Source of the DNA: an uncultured Chitinophaga sp.
GTDB lineage: Bacteria > Bacteroidota > Bacteroidia > Cytophagales > Cyclobacteriaceae
Direction: 5' to 3'
Assembly (NCBI GenBank): GCA_902168205.1
Contig: CABHOK010000011.1
Coordinates: 124,001 to 188,000, forward strand
DNA: 64,000 nucleotides
Shown here: positions 45,845 to 55,363 of the stretch, piece after piece
Position numbering within the stretch: position 1 is the first letter of the stretch
Layout: the number at the start of each line of letters is the position of its first letter
The notes under the pieces: generated by a model
Databases searched by the model: none
Seen by the model: the letters and a program-made list of their open reading frames with translations, nothing else
Told to the model about the DNA's origin: nothing
Program-made: the position numbers and the translations under genes

Positions 45845-48622
45845 TTACTTTACAATAAACTTGTTGCTGTAAAGTTCATCTTTCAGCGCCAGTTCAATGA
45901 TATACAGGCCTGCCGGCAAATCATCTACCGAAACATGCTGAACTTTATCATGTGTAAGCGGTTTCGAATTTTTTACCAGTATACCCTGCAGGGTACGTAC
46001 AGACAAAGTATTATCAGGACTATACGCCAGGTCTGGTAATTCTACATGCAGATTTTTCTCGGCTGGATTCGGATATACTTTTAGTGAGCCTTGTCTTTTT
46101 TTCTCCGTACCACTGATAATATCTGCGCTCAAAAAGCGAAACCAGTTCATGTTAAACTCAGGTTGTACAACGCGTACGCGCAGCTTTCCTAATCCTTGAT
46201 TCAGTTTCAATTTTCCAGTCACTGTTTTCCAGTTTTGCCATCCGTTAGTTACCGGTATATCAATCACTACACTGTTCAGTAAGCTTCCCGTTGCAGAGAG
46301 TTGCTGAAACTCGAGTCTGCCTGCCTGACTGTTACACGCTATACGCGCTTCGAACGGATACGTTCCATCTACCGGTACACGAATACGATACTCCAGATAA
46401 TCGCCAACATGCGTGTGTCCTACATTTTGTCCGCCATCCGTATCCGATGTGTTTTCTACGGCAAGTCCCTGGTTCGTAACAAATGCTTCGGCTTCTATTT
46501 TAGCTGGTATAACAAAATGAAAGGGAAGATTATTCTTGACAGCAAGGTTTGAAAAATCCTGGAGCAACGTACCGTCTGTAGCCTTTACTACATCAGCGTT
46601 ATAGCTGATGGTAATAACATTGTTATCAAATATATCCTGGTTCAGCGTAACGATGATGCGATTGGCATTTGAAGCATCCGGTTGTACACTCGTGACAGGA
46701 GAATCCACACCATCTACTTTCACACTAAAGCCTGTTATACTTGTTACAGTCGTTGCATCAGTTTTTTTGTTTGCAGTTATATAGAGCACTTTGCCATTGC
46801 CAGCGGTTTCAGCAGCCGTTGCCTGAAATGACACTTCACTGATTTTTTTACTCATTGCGAATTTCATATAGCCGATGTTGGCTCCGCCTTTTTCAAAGTA
46901 AAAGCGGAAGGTATGTGTACCCTTGTAGAGTACAACATTGCTGATGGTTTGATTACCCCACGTTTGATAACCTCCGGTTGATGCAAGGGTTATCGTTTCG
47001 GTAATCGCAGCGCCATCCAGTTTGAATTTTATTTTACCGGTGTTATCCAGGTTAGCATAGCGAAGCGTAATGTTATAGGCAGCACTTGAATCAACTTTGA
47101 TCGTATACTGCATCCATTCACCATCCTGTGTCCAGCCTATATTATAGCCGTTGGCGGATGCATCCGTATCGGAAGAAGGTTGTATATCTACACCATCGTT
47201 GCGATAGCTGAAACCACTGTTCCACGCTTTATAGCTTCCGGTGGTTACCTGGTAATTTGCGGTATCAACATCCGAGTATGCCACACCGTTTCTGCCGAGA
47301 TCAAAATCGGTAGCATGAATTATACCGGGTACCTTGTTGGTGGCAAACGGTATAGCTGTTTTACTTTTTACCTGGCGGAACATCGCATCGATCACATCTT
47401 TGCGATATATATTGTTACCGATCTTCAAATTTTCGGTAAGCTGCATTAAAGCATTTTTGGCAAAGTCAACGGTAGGCTTAGCGCCACCACTCTTCCAGTA
47501 ATTCAGTAACGTGTTATAGTCGTTGTTTTTGACAACCGTGAGTGGATTCACAATCGAATTTACTTTCTTCATTGGCCACCAGGCCCAGCCGATCTTATTG
47601 GTCTCAACCAGACTGATTGCATTGGTAAACCACGTGTTCGAGTTCTCGCCCGATTCACCGAGCCATACCGGTAAAGTTTGCTGCTCGCGAATGTCAACTA
47701 TAAATTGAACCGCGCTCTGGTCGTTGTTATTCCAGTACTTGTGGAAACTCGCAGCCATGTTGTTATCCCACTTTGGAAATATAGCAGTATAATTATTACC
47801 CCAGCAGTTACCTTCAATGAAAATGATGTGGTTCTTGTCCACTTCGCGTATAGCCGTAGTAATCGCCATATATAGCTGGCGCAGTGGAGTATTGTTACTT
47901 TCACCACAACCGTTCTGGTTGGCACCCGGAGTAAAATTCCAGTTAGGTTCATTGATCAGGTCATAACCACCAATCCACGGTTCGTTTGCATAGCGTTCAG
48001 CAAGTTTGCGCCACAGGGCAATGGTCTTTTGCTTGTTGGCTTCACTTTCCCACAGGGAAGGTTTCGTAGTATCATAGTCAGATATAGCAGCATCATGTCC
48101 TTGTCCGCCCGGTGCAGCGTGCAGATCGAGTATCAGGTATATTTTATTTTTAGCACACCACTGCAGCAGATTGTCCACCATGGTAAATCCTTTGTCGAGC
48201 CAGGTGTTTTGTCCGGCAACCGGTTCTTTTTCAATCGGCAGAGTAAAGAGATTGTAGTGCATGGGTAAACGCACCGAGTTGAATCCCCACGAAGCAAGTG
48301 AATCTATATCCCGTTCGGTGCAATGATTAGCGAGCCATGCTTCGTAAAACTGGTTAGTGTTGGCTTCACCGATAAGGTCTTGAATTTTTGCACGTATCTG
48401 GTGCTGCGGATTCGCGAAGCTGTTTGTTTCAAGCATGTAACCTTCCTGCAACATCCAGCCGCCAAGTCCCATGCCGCGCAAGATCACCTCCTGGCCATTC
48501 TTGTCAACAATTTGTTTGCCTTGCGTGTGCAGGTATTGCGCATGAGCCATGCCCGTAGCGAAGATCGCCGCTGCAAAAATAAAAGCTGCTTGCCAGAGTT
48601 TTCCGTGTAAAAATCCAATCAT
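45845..48622 (-). CDS. Secreted GH5 glucanase with two CBM6 domains and T9SS sorting signal
   Basis: A 925-residue extracellular enzyme. Signal peptide to about 29; GH5 domain about 30-370 with 'GLGGWMLQEGYM', 'LDLHAAPGGQ', acid/base Glu225 ('LINEPNW') and nucleophile Glu323 ('GESGENSN'). These signatures resemble the exo-beta-1,3- and beta-1,6-glucanase branches of GH5. A first CBM6 spans about 430-593, a SwmB-like beta-sandwich about 594-700, a second CBM6 about 705-833, and a T9SS type A sorting domain about 847-925 ('SLKVYPNPAEKNL', 'GLYIIEL'). It is a paralogue of the GH5 at 60558-62912 and flanks the SusC/SusD locus on the other strand, so it belongs to the same polysaccharide-utilisation locus. 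Confidence 0.93.
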   Translation of the reverse strand: MIGFLHGKLWQAAFIFAAAIFATGMAHAQYLHTQGKQIVDKNGQEVILRGMGLGGWMLQEGYMLETNSFANPQHQIRAKIQDLIGEANTNQFYEAWLANHCTERDIDSLASWGFNSVRLPMHYNLFTLPIEKEPVAGQNTWLDKGFTMVDNLLQWCAKNKIYLILDLHAAPGGQGHDAAISDYDTTKPSLWESEANKQKTIALWRKLAERYANEPWIGGYDLINEPNWNFTPGANQNGCGESNNTPLRQLYMAITTAIREVDKNHIIFIEGNCWGNNYTAIFPKWDNNMAASFHKYWNNNDQSAVQFIVDIREQQTLPVWLGESGENSNTWFTNAISLVETNKIGWAWWPMKKVNSIVNPLTVVKNNDYNTLLNYWKSGGAKPTVDFAKNALMQLTENLKIGNNIYRKDVIDAMFRQVKSKTAIPFATNKVPGIIHATDFDLGRNGVAYSDVDTANYQVTTGSYKAWNSGFSYRNDGVDIQPSSDTDASANGYNIGWTQDGEWMQYTIKVDSSAAYNITLRYANLDNTGKIKFKLDGAAITETITLASTGGYQTWGNQTISNVVLYKGTHTFRFYFEKGGANIGYMKFAMSKKISEVSFQATAAETAGNGKVLYITANKKTDATTVTSITGFSVKVDGVDSPVTSVQPDASNANRIIVTLNQDIFDNNVITISYNADVVKATDGTLLQDFSNLAVKNNLPFHFVIPAKIEAEAFVTNQGLAVENTSDTDGGQNVGHTHVGDYLEYRIRVPVDGTYPFEARIACNSQAGRLEFQQLSATGSLLNSVVIDIPVTNGWQNWKTVTGKLKLNQGLGKLRVRVVQPEFNMNWFRFLSADIISGTEKKRQGSLKVYPNPAEKNLHVELPDLAYSPDNTLSVRTLQGILVKNSKPLTHDKVQHVSVDDLPAGLYIIELALKDELYSNKFIVK

Positions 48623-48651
48623 ATCGGAGCGTTGTTTTGTAGTTTATGTAC

Positions 48652-48661
48652 AATCGTTTTC
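48652..48661 (-). promoter_or_regulatory. Shared RAAACGATT element before GH5 gene 1
   Basis: GAAAACGATT on the minus strand, 30 bp from the GH5 start and 6 bp downstream of a -7-like TATACTTG. The same core stands in front of susC (52146) and the second GH5 gene (60499). Candidate operator. Confidence 0.4.
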
Positions 48662-48871
48662 GGAATTCAAGTATATTGGTTATGATGGCTTAAATTTTCA
48701 ATGCGCATACATCTAAAATACATCAGGGCAATTTTTAGCCTACGTCTTCAATACTTCATAAATAGCAGAATGGTTGATAATCAGCGTTTTGCTTTCTGTG
48801 AAACAAACCGGCACGGGGCACAGGGTGTTGCTTTTGTTTTTAGTCTTATCGGCAGATCTTGTACATACCTC

Positions 48872-51800
48872 ATGGCTGCATCCAACTCCCTGGCTTCATC
48901 AAATTCAGTCATCAAATTTTTCGTGCTTGCTGTCATGGCGGTGGTGGGCGCATCCTTAAAAAGCAACGCGCAGCAAAACACAACGGCCGGGCTAGCCGAA
49001 GTGCACGGCATGCCCCGCATTATCCACTACACGAAAAAAGAATTTAACTCCGATCCACAGTTCTGGGCTATGTGTCAGGATGCGCAGGGCGTTTTATACT
49101 TCGGCAACAACGATGGTGTATTAATCTATGATGGTGAGCGCTGGCAAAAAGTTACATTGCCCAACAACTCATCGGTGCGCAGTCTTCGTACCAGTAAAAA
49201 AGGAGAAATATATGCCGGGGGATTTAACGAGCTCGGCACGATCAAGCGTGATAGCTATGGTAAATATTATTATGAATCGCTGCTGGAACTGTTGAGACCG
49301 GAGGACAGAAACCTGGAGAACATCTGGCAGATCTATGAAGTGCAGGGATATATAGTCTTTCGCAGCACGCGCATGCTCATCGCGATCGCCAACAACAAAG
49401 CGATTACGTTGCCTTCATCCGAGTCATTCCGCTATTGCAATGTGATCAACGATCAACTATATGTATTGGACAAAGAATGGATCAAACAGGTTGATTTACA
49501 ATCGCTCGAGTTTACCGATCTCATCCATCAACGCGAAATAAACTCGGAAGAGATAGTGGGTTTATTACCGGGATTGAAAAAGGAAGGATTGTTATTAATC
49601 ACCAAGAAAGGAAGTGCATATGCCATTGACCCTGAAAAGAGAACAGCAACATTCAGGAAACGACTTATACCCGAAAATTCGAGCAACCTTATTATCTGCG
49701 CGATCAAATCGAAACAAGGTACGTATTACCTCGGCACGTTGAGTACAAAAATTATGTTGCTGAATGAATCGGGCGAACATGTTACCACCAGTGAAGCCTT
49801 TCAGAATTTGCAGGATAATACAGTGCTGAATCTCTTTGAGAGTCGCGAAGGAAATATATGGGCACTGCTCAACAATGGTCTTGATTGCATCGATGTATCC
49901 TCGCCCGTTAGCATGGTATTCGACAATGCTGCCATCTTCGATGTTCTGCCCGTAGGCAAAACGTTGTACCTGGCAACGAACCAGGGTGTATTTGTTTCCA
50001 ACAACGCGAACGGTGATAATTACTCGCGCACCAGTTTTAAAAAGATAGAAGGGCTGGAAGGACAAGCGTGGTCACTGCAGTATTTCAAGGGAACAGTAAT
50101 ATGCAGTCACGATCGAGGTATATTTATACTTACGGGCAAAGGCATTCAGAAAATTCCCGGCATTACCGGTATCTGGAAGATCATTGAAGTAAATGGCCGA
50201 CCCGATGACTTTCTGGTATGTACTTACGAAGGTATATACCTGTTGCATTACGATAAATCAAACGGCTTTGTGTTGCAGCATCGCATAGAAGGTTTCCGCG
50301 AATCGAGCCGTGATATATTACAAAGTAACGAGCCCGGTATATTCTGGGTGTGTCACGGGTATAAAGGTGTATTCCGCATCAAGGTAGATGAAAGCCTGAC
50401 ACGTACTGTAAGTCTCGAACACTTCAAAGATCAGAACGGGCTGCCATCACCGTTTAATATCAATGTATTCCGCTGGAAAGGCGAAACAGTGTTCACCACC
50501 AACAAGGGTATATTTACTTTTAACGCGAATGCGAATCGCTTTGAGCCGCACGAATTATTGACAACGCTGTTTGGCACGGAGCATAACGTGCGCAAGCTGC
50601 TGCAGCATGGCGACAAGACCTGGTTTGTACACGATGATGAAGCCGGATATTTTTTAACCAACGATGCAGAACCGGTTCTTGAAAAAGGACTCTTCCTGAA
50701 TCTGAAAGGTACATTCAATCAAAGTATGGAATGCATTGTGCCGCTTAGCAATAAAAATGTGTTAATGGGTACGATCACCGGTTTATATGCCTTCGATCTT
50801 TCCTATAATTCAACGGAGAAGGCATCGGCCAACATGCTGATCACGAAAGTGAGTGCGCTTGAAAGCCAGGAAGAAGTGTTGGGTGAGCTAAGCAGCGCAA
50901 CGCCACGGCTACAGCTTTCCAACCAGACCAGCAGCATACGTTTTGATTTTGCTGCACCTGATTTTCAGGATCAGATGAATATACAATATAGCTATAGATT
51001 GGAAGCAGTAGATTTGGGTTGGTCGGAGTGGCAGGAAACTCCTTATAAAGAATTCAGTTACCTGCGTTCGGGCCGTTATGCGTTTCATGTCAAAGCGCGA
51101 AGCCTGCTGGGCGAGAGTTCGCGCGAGGCGGTATATTATTTCGAGATCTTACCGGCATGGTATCAAACTGTGTGGGCCTATATAGTATATAGTTTGCTCG
51201 CCACATTTATAGTGGTAACGGTAGCCAGCATGGTAAAGCGGAAGATCAACCTGGAAAAACAGAAGACCCGCGATGAAGAAGAGAAGAAACGCAAAGTATT
51301 GGAGCTCGAGATCCAGCAGATAAAACTAAAGCAGGAAAAAGAGCAGATGATAAAAGACAAGGCACTGCTCGAGGAAGATGTGATTCATAAAAGCAAGGAG
51401 CTTGCAAACTATACCATGTTGCTGGTAAAGAAACGCGAACTGCTTTCGGATATGCACGATGAGTTGAAGACGTTGAAAGACACGGTGCGCAGTGATGCTT
51501 CGAAACAGATCGTTCGTGATTTGATTCGCAAGATCAATGCAAACCTGCAGAACGAAGAACATATCCAGGTGTTTGAAGCAAACTTTGAACGCGTACACCA
51601 CGAGTTTTTCGCGCAGCTGAAATCAACTTTCTCCGATCTCACACAAAAAGAACTACAGCTCTGCGCGTTTGTGCGGATGAATCTTACGAACAAGGAGATA
51701 GCTTCGATCCTGAACATTTCGGTGCGCGGAGTGGAGACTGCGCGATACCGTCTTCGCAAGCGGTTAGGCATGAGTCACGAACAGGACATGTCGGCTTTCT

Positions 51801-51880
51801 TGGAGAAACTTTATGACTCAAACGAAAAGTCTCCGGACGTTCCTGATGATTCATCCGACCTTTTGAACAAAATACGGTAA
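48872..51880 (+). CDS. Membrane one-component regulator: propeller, Y_Y_Y and LuxR-type HTH
   Basis: A 1002-residue regulator joining an extracytoplasmic sensor directly to a DNA-binding domain, without kinase or receiver parts. Signal peptide ('FFVLAVMAVVGASLKSNAQ'), two seven-bladed-type propeller arrays ('CQDAQGVLYFGNNDGVLIYD'), Y_Y_Y domain at about 690-755 ('YSYRLEAVDLGWSEWQE'), one membrane helix at about 764-785, a long Lys/Glu-rich coiled coil, then a LuxR/GerE-type HTH at about 921-985 ('LTQKELQLCAFVRMNLTNKE', 'NISVRGVETARYRLRKRLG'). Start 48872 gives the signal peptide; the frame is open to 48701. It lies directly upstream of susC and is the prime candidate for substrate-sensing control of this locus. 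Confidence 0.9.
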   Translation: MAASNSLASSNSVIKFFVLAVMAVVGASLKSNAQQNTTAGLAEVHGMPRIIHYTKKEFNSDPQFWAMCQDAQGVLYFGNNDGVLIYDGERWQKVTLPNNSSVRSLRTSKKGEIYAGGFNELGTIKRDSYGKYYYESLLELLRPEDRNLENIWQIYEVQGYIVFRSTRMLIAIANNKAITLPSSESFRYCNVINDQLYVLDKEWIKQVDLQSLEFTDLIHQREINSEEIVGLLPGLKKEGLLLITKKGSAYAIDPEKRTATFRKRLIPENSSNLIICAIKSKQGTYYLGTLSTKIMLLNESGEHVTTSEAFQNLQDNTVLNLFESREGNIWALLNNGLDCIDVSSPVSMVFDNAAIFDVLPVGKTLYLATNQGVFVSNNANGDNYSRTSFKKIEGLEGQAWSLQYFKGTVICSHDRGIFILTGKGIQKIPGITGIWKIIEVNGRPDDFLVCTYEGIYLLHYDKSNGFVLQHRIEGFRESSRDILQSNEPGIFWVCHGYKGVFRIKVDESLTRTVSLEHFKDQNGLPSPFNINVFRWKGETVFTTNKGIFTFNANANRFEPHELLTTLFGTEHNVRKLLQHGDKTWFVHDDEAGYFLTNDAEPVLEKGLFLNLKGTFNQSMECIVPLSNKNVLMGTITGLYAFDLSYNSTEKASANMLITKVSALESQEEVLGELSSATPRLQLSNQTSSIRFDFAAPDFQDQMNIQYSYRLEAVDLGWSEWQETPYKEFSYLRSGRYAFHVKARSLLGESSREAVYYFEILPAWYQTVWAYIVYSLLATFIVVTVASMVKRKINLEKQKTRDEEEKKRKVLELEIQQIKLKQEKEQMIKDKALLEEDVIHKSKELANYTMLLVKKRELLSDMHDELKTLKDTVRSDASKQIVRDLIRKINANLQNEEHIQVFEANFERVHHEFFAQLKSTFSDLTQKELQLCAFVRMNLTNKEIASILNISVRGVETARYRLRKRLGMSHEQDMSAFLEKLYDSNEKSPDVPDDSSDLLNKIR

Positions 51881-52108
51881 ACAAATACAACCTCTCCAGA
51901 AATTCTTTTTGAGTTGCGATTGCACTTTTCTTTTTCGAATCGCGAAAAGCGTGTGGCCTTCCCGTTGTTTTTCATTGCTTCACGGGTTTTCAGTGTATTC
52001 TTTCATAAACACTTAATGATCTGACAATCAATTTACTTTTTGTGTTTGACGTAGTGCTGACGAGCTTCCGGTTTCGTGTGCAGTAATGGAACTGTAGTCG
52101 TTTTTTTC
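51881..52108. other. Leader region between regulator and susC
   Basis: No gene. It contains an imperfect inverted repeat (around 51927-51950, CTTTTTCG/CGCGAAAAG) that may terminate the regulator transcript, followed by the susC promoter region. Confidence 0.4.
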
Positions 52109-52137
52109 TTTGCTCATGTCTCTCTCCTATACTTTTG
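52109..52137 (+). promoter_or_regulatory. Promoter of the susC operon
   Basis: TTTG (52109-52112), 17 bp, TACTTTTG (52130-52137): both elements match the Bacteroidota sigma-factor consensus (TTTG / TAnnTTTG) exactly. The transcript would start near 52144, giving a leader of about 60 nt. Confidence 0.6.
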
Positions 52138-52145
52138 ATTTCAGC

Positions 52146-52155
52146 GGAAACGATT
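52146..52155 (+). promoter_or_regulatory. Shared RAAACGATT element at susC start site
   Basis: GGAAACGATT lies at about +1 of the predicted susC promoter and is followed 7 bp later by AAACGTTTTC, making a loose inverted arrangement around CTAG. Same core as before both GH5 genes. Confidence 0.4.
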
Positions 52156-52207
52156 TCTAGTAAACGTTTTCGCGACACTTCTAAATCTTAACCATTATCA
52201 AAAACCT

Positions 52208-55200
52208 ATGAGAGAATTTCTACAGACGGGGAAGCGACAAGCCAGATACTTCCTCATGCTGTGCTTCGCTTTAACCTGCGGGTATGCGCATGCCCAGCAC
52301 GTTGTGAGCGGAACAGTAAAGGATGAAAACACAGGCGAACAGTTGCCGGGTGTAAACGTAGTGCTGAAGGGTACGAGTAACGGAACCATTTCAGACGCTG
52401 AAGGAAGATACTCACTTGAAGTACCTTCGCAGGATGCTGTTTTGATCTTTTCGTTTGTCGGGTATGCCAAACAGGAAGTACCCGTAGGCGAAAGAAATTC
52501 AATTGATGTGTCATTGATGTCCGATATATCAACCCTCGATGAAGTGGTGGTTGTGGGCTATGGTACACAAAAGAAAAGTGTTGTGTCCGGATCGATCTCC
52601 AGCGTGAAGGCTTCCGACCTCGAAGCGATGCCGATCAACCGCATCGAACAGGCATTGCAGGGAAGAACGTCTGGTCTTACCATTGCTGCCAACTCCGGTC
52701 AGCCGGGTGGCGGTGCAACGGTACGCCTACGCGGTATCACATCTTTCAACCGCGATGGTGGTAACAACAACCAGCCACTGTGGGTGGTAGATGGTGTCAT
52801 CATCGATAACGGAGGTATAGGGTATCTCAATCAATCGGATATAGAATCCATTGAAGTATTGAAAGATGCAGCATCACAAGCTATATATGGTGCGCGTGCT
52901 GCGGCCGGTGTAATCCTGGTAACAACCAAGAAAGGTAAAGCCGGAAGTCTTAAAATGAACTACAACGGATACTATGGTGTATCAGAACCTGCTCGCAAGC
53001 TTGACCTGCTGAACGCTACGCAGTATGCTACACTTCGTAACGAAGCTGCAGCAGCCAATGGCGATCCGCTGCCGTTTGCCAATCCGGAATCATACGGACA
53101 AGGTACGGACTGGCAGTCACTCATCTTCAACAACAGTGCAAAACGTCAGAACCACGAATTCAGCATCAGCGGTGGTAATGATAAATCTACATTCTATACT
53201 TCATTCGGTTATCTGAGCCAGGAAGGTATTGTGGCAACGGATATATCAAAATATAAACGCTTCAACATCCGCCTGAACTCTACACACAAAGTAAAGAAGT
53301 GGCTGACGGTAGGCCAAAACCTCGGCTATGCCTATAATAAATCCATCGGACTCGGTAACACCAACAGCGAATTTGGTGGTCCGTTAAGTTCCGCGATCAA
53401 CCTGGATCCGATTACTCCTGCCGTTGTTACAGACCCGGTAGAAGCAAATCAACCTATATATACCAACAACCCGGTTCGCAGAGATGAGAACGGAAATCCG
53501 TATGGTATATCTCCGTATGTAGGACAGGAGATGACAAATCCGCTGGCCTATATTTCAAAACAGATGGGCAACTACGATTGGGGCCACAACATTATCGGTA
53601 ACTTCTTTGTAGAAGCAGAACCACTCAAAGGTTTGAAGGTACGTTCTACAATTGGAGCGAAGCTTGCCTTCTGGGGTAACGAAGCTTTTACACCGGTATA
53701 TTTCCTCAACTCGTCTAACATCATCTCGCAAAATTCATTCAGTCGCGAGAACAACGTGCGTCTTGACTGGAACGTTGAGAACACGATATCCTATACCCGT
53801 ACATTCCTTACAGATCACAATGTGACAGTATTGGTAGGACAAGGGGCATACCTGGATGATAACACTCGCATGACGCGCGTTACATTCAACGGTATACCGG
53901 CTGATAATTTTGATGATGCTTCTTTCAACTATAAAGTACCGGCAACACAACGTACGTCTGATGCATCCGAAGGACAGGATCATACTGTAAGCTCTTTGTT
54001 TGCCCGTATCAACTACGACTATAAAGAGAAATACCTTGTTAGTGCCCTGATTCGCAGAGATGGTTCTTCGCGCTTCGGTCAGAATAACCGTCATGGTATA
54101 TTTCCATCATTCTCTTTGGGGTGGGTTCCTTCCAATGAAAACTTCTGGCCTGCGAATGATATCGTGAACTTCCTGAAGATTCGCGGTAGCTATGGTGTAG
54201 TAGGTAACGATAACATCGGTAACTTCTCATTCCTTTCTACCATTGGTAGCGGTCGTAACTATACCTTTGGTACTACCGGAAGTTACCTGAACGGATTCAG
54301 CCCGAACGCACCGGCCAACCCGAACCTGCGCTGGGAAGAAACTACTTCTACCAATATCGGTTTTGAAGCTACCATCCTGAATGATTTCACACTGACATTC
54401 GACTGGTATAAAAAAGCTACGAAAGACATCCTCCAGAATCCGCGTATACCTTTCTACGTAGGTGCTATATCGAACCCGGCAGCCAACGTTGCTGACATGG
54501 AGAACAGCGGTATAGAACTTGAATTAGGATGGCGCAAGCAGGTAGGTGATTTCACACTTGGTTTCAATGGTAACTTCTCGTACCTGAAGAACAAAGTAAC
54601 AAATCTGGGTAATGGTATAAAATTCCTGACCGATGGTAACGCGGGCTTCCAGGGAAGTGCGTATAGTATAACACGTACGGAAGTAGGACATACCTATAAC
54701 TCATTCTACGGATTCCAGACGATGGGTATATTCCAGACACAGGAAGAGATCGAAGCATACGTTGGTCCGAAAGGAAAGATACAGCCGAACGCAAGACCGG
54801 GTGATTTCAAATGGGAAGATATAAATGGTGATGGTGTTATTAACGAGAACGACCGTAAGTTCCTCGGTAACCCGATGCCAAACTATACCTATGGATTTAC
54901 CCTGAGCGCAGGCTATAAAGGATTTGATATCGTAGTGTTTTCGCAAGGTGTAGCGGGCAACCAGATCTTTAATGGTCTGAGACGTTTCGGTATAGCCAGC
55001 TCGAACTGGCAGACAGAAGCGTTGGGCCGTTGGACAGGTCCTGGTACATCCAATACCTATCCGCGCCTGATCACAAACGATCCGAACAACAACCTGAACA
55101 ATCCATCTGACTTTTACCTGAAAGATGGCGACTACTTCCGCGTCAAGACTTTGCAGATAGGCTATACGTTGCCAACCTCGGTTGTATCTAAGCTTGGTGT

Positions 55201-55357
55201 AGAGCGCACTCGCATTTATGTGATGAGCGAGAACCTGGCAACCTTTACGAATTACAACGGCTACGATCCGGAGATCGGTGGCGGTACGATGAGTATCGAC
55301 CGCGGTATATATCCGCAGGCACGTTCCTATATGGTTGGTTTAACGGTAGGATTTTAA
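52208..55357 (+). CDS. SusC/RagA-family TonB-linked outer-membrane transporter
   Basis: A full-length 1049-residue SusC. Signal peptide to about 30, CarboxypepD_reg-like domain about 31-105 ('GTVKDENTGEQLPGVNVVLK'), TonB-box region 'LDEVVVVGYGTQ' (110-121), plug about 125-245 ('IESIEVLKDAASQAIYGARA'), then the barrel ending 'VGLTVGF'. It imports glucan oligosaccharides released by the flanking GH5 enzymes (inference). It is the first gene of the susC-susD-lipoprotein operon, with SusD starting a few bases downstream. Confidence 0.97.
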   Translation: MREFLQTGKRQARYFLMLCFALTCGYAHAQHVVSGTVKDENTGEQLPGVNVVLKGTSNGTISDAEGRYSLEVPSQDAVLIFSFVGYAKQEVPVGERNSIDVSLMSDISTLDEVVVVGYGTQKKSVVSGSISSVKASDLEAMPINRIEQALQGRTSGLTIAANSGQPGGGATVRLRGITSFNRDGGNNNQPLWVVDGVIIDNGGIGYLNQSDIESIEVLKDAASQAIYGARAAAGVILVTTKKGKAGSLKMNYNGYYGVSEPARKLDLLNATQYATLRNEAAAANGDPLPFANPESYGQGTDWQSLIFNNSAKRQNHEFSISGGNDKSTFYTSFGYLSQEGIVATDISKYKRFNIRLNSTHKVKKWLTVGQNLGYAYNKSIGLGNTNSEFGGPLSSAINLDPITPAVVTDPVEANQPIYTNNPVRRDENGNPYGISPYVGQEMTNPLAYISKQMGNYDWGHNIIGNFFVEAEPLKGLKVRSTIGAKLAFWGNEAFTPVYFLNSSNIISQNSFSRENNVRLDWNVENTISYTRTFLTDHNVTVLVGQGAYLDDNTRMTRVTFNGIPADNFDDASFNYKVPATQRTSDASEGQDHTVSSLFARINYDYKEKYLVSALIRRDGSSRFGQNNRHGIFPSFSLGWVPSNENFWPANDIVNFLKIRGSYGVVGNDNIGNFSFLSTIGSGRNYTFGTTGSYLNGFSPNAPANPNLRWEETTSTNIGFEATILNDFTLTFDWYKKATKDILQNPRIPFYVGAISNPAANVADMENSGIELELGWRKQVGDFTLGFNGNFSYLKNKVTNLGNGIKFLTDGNAGFQGSAYSITRTEVGHTYNSFYGFQTMGIFQTQEEIEAYVGPKGKIQPNARPGDFKWEDINGDGVINENDRKFLGNPMPNYTYGFTLSAGYKGFDIVVFSQGVAGNQIFNGLRRFGIASSNWQTEALGRWTGPGTSNTYPRLITNDPNNNLNNPSDFYLKDGDYFRVKTLQIGYTLPTSVVSKLGVERTRIYVMSENLATFTNYNGYDPEIGGGTMSIDRGIYPQARSYMVGLTVGF

Positions 55358-55363
55358 TTGACA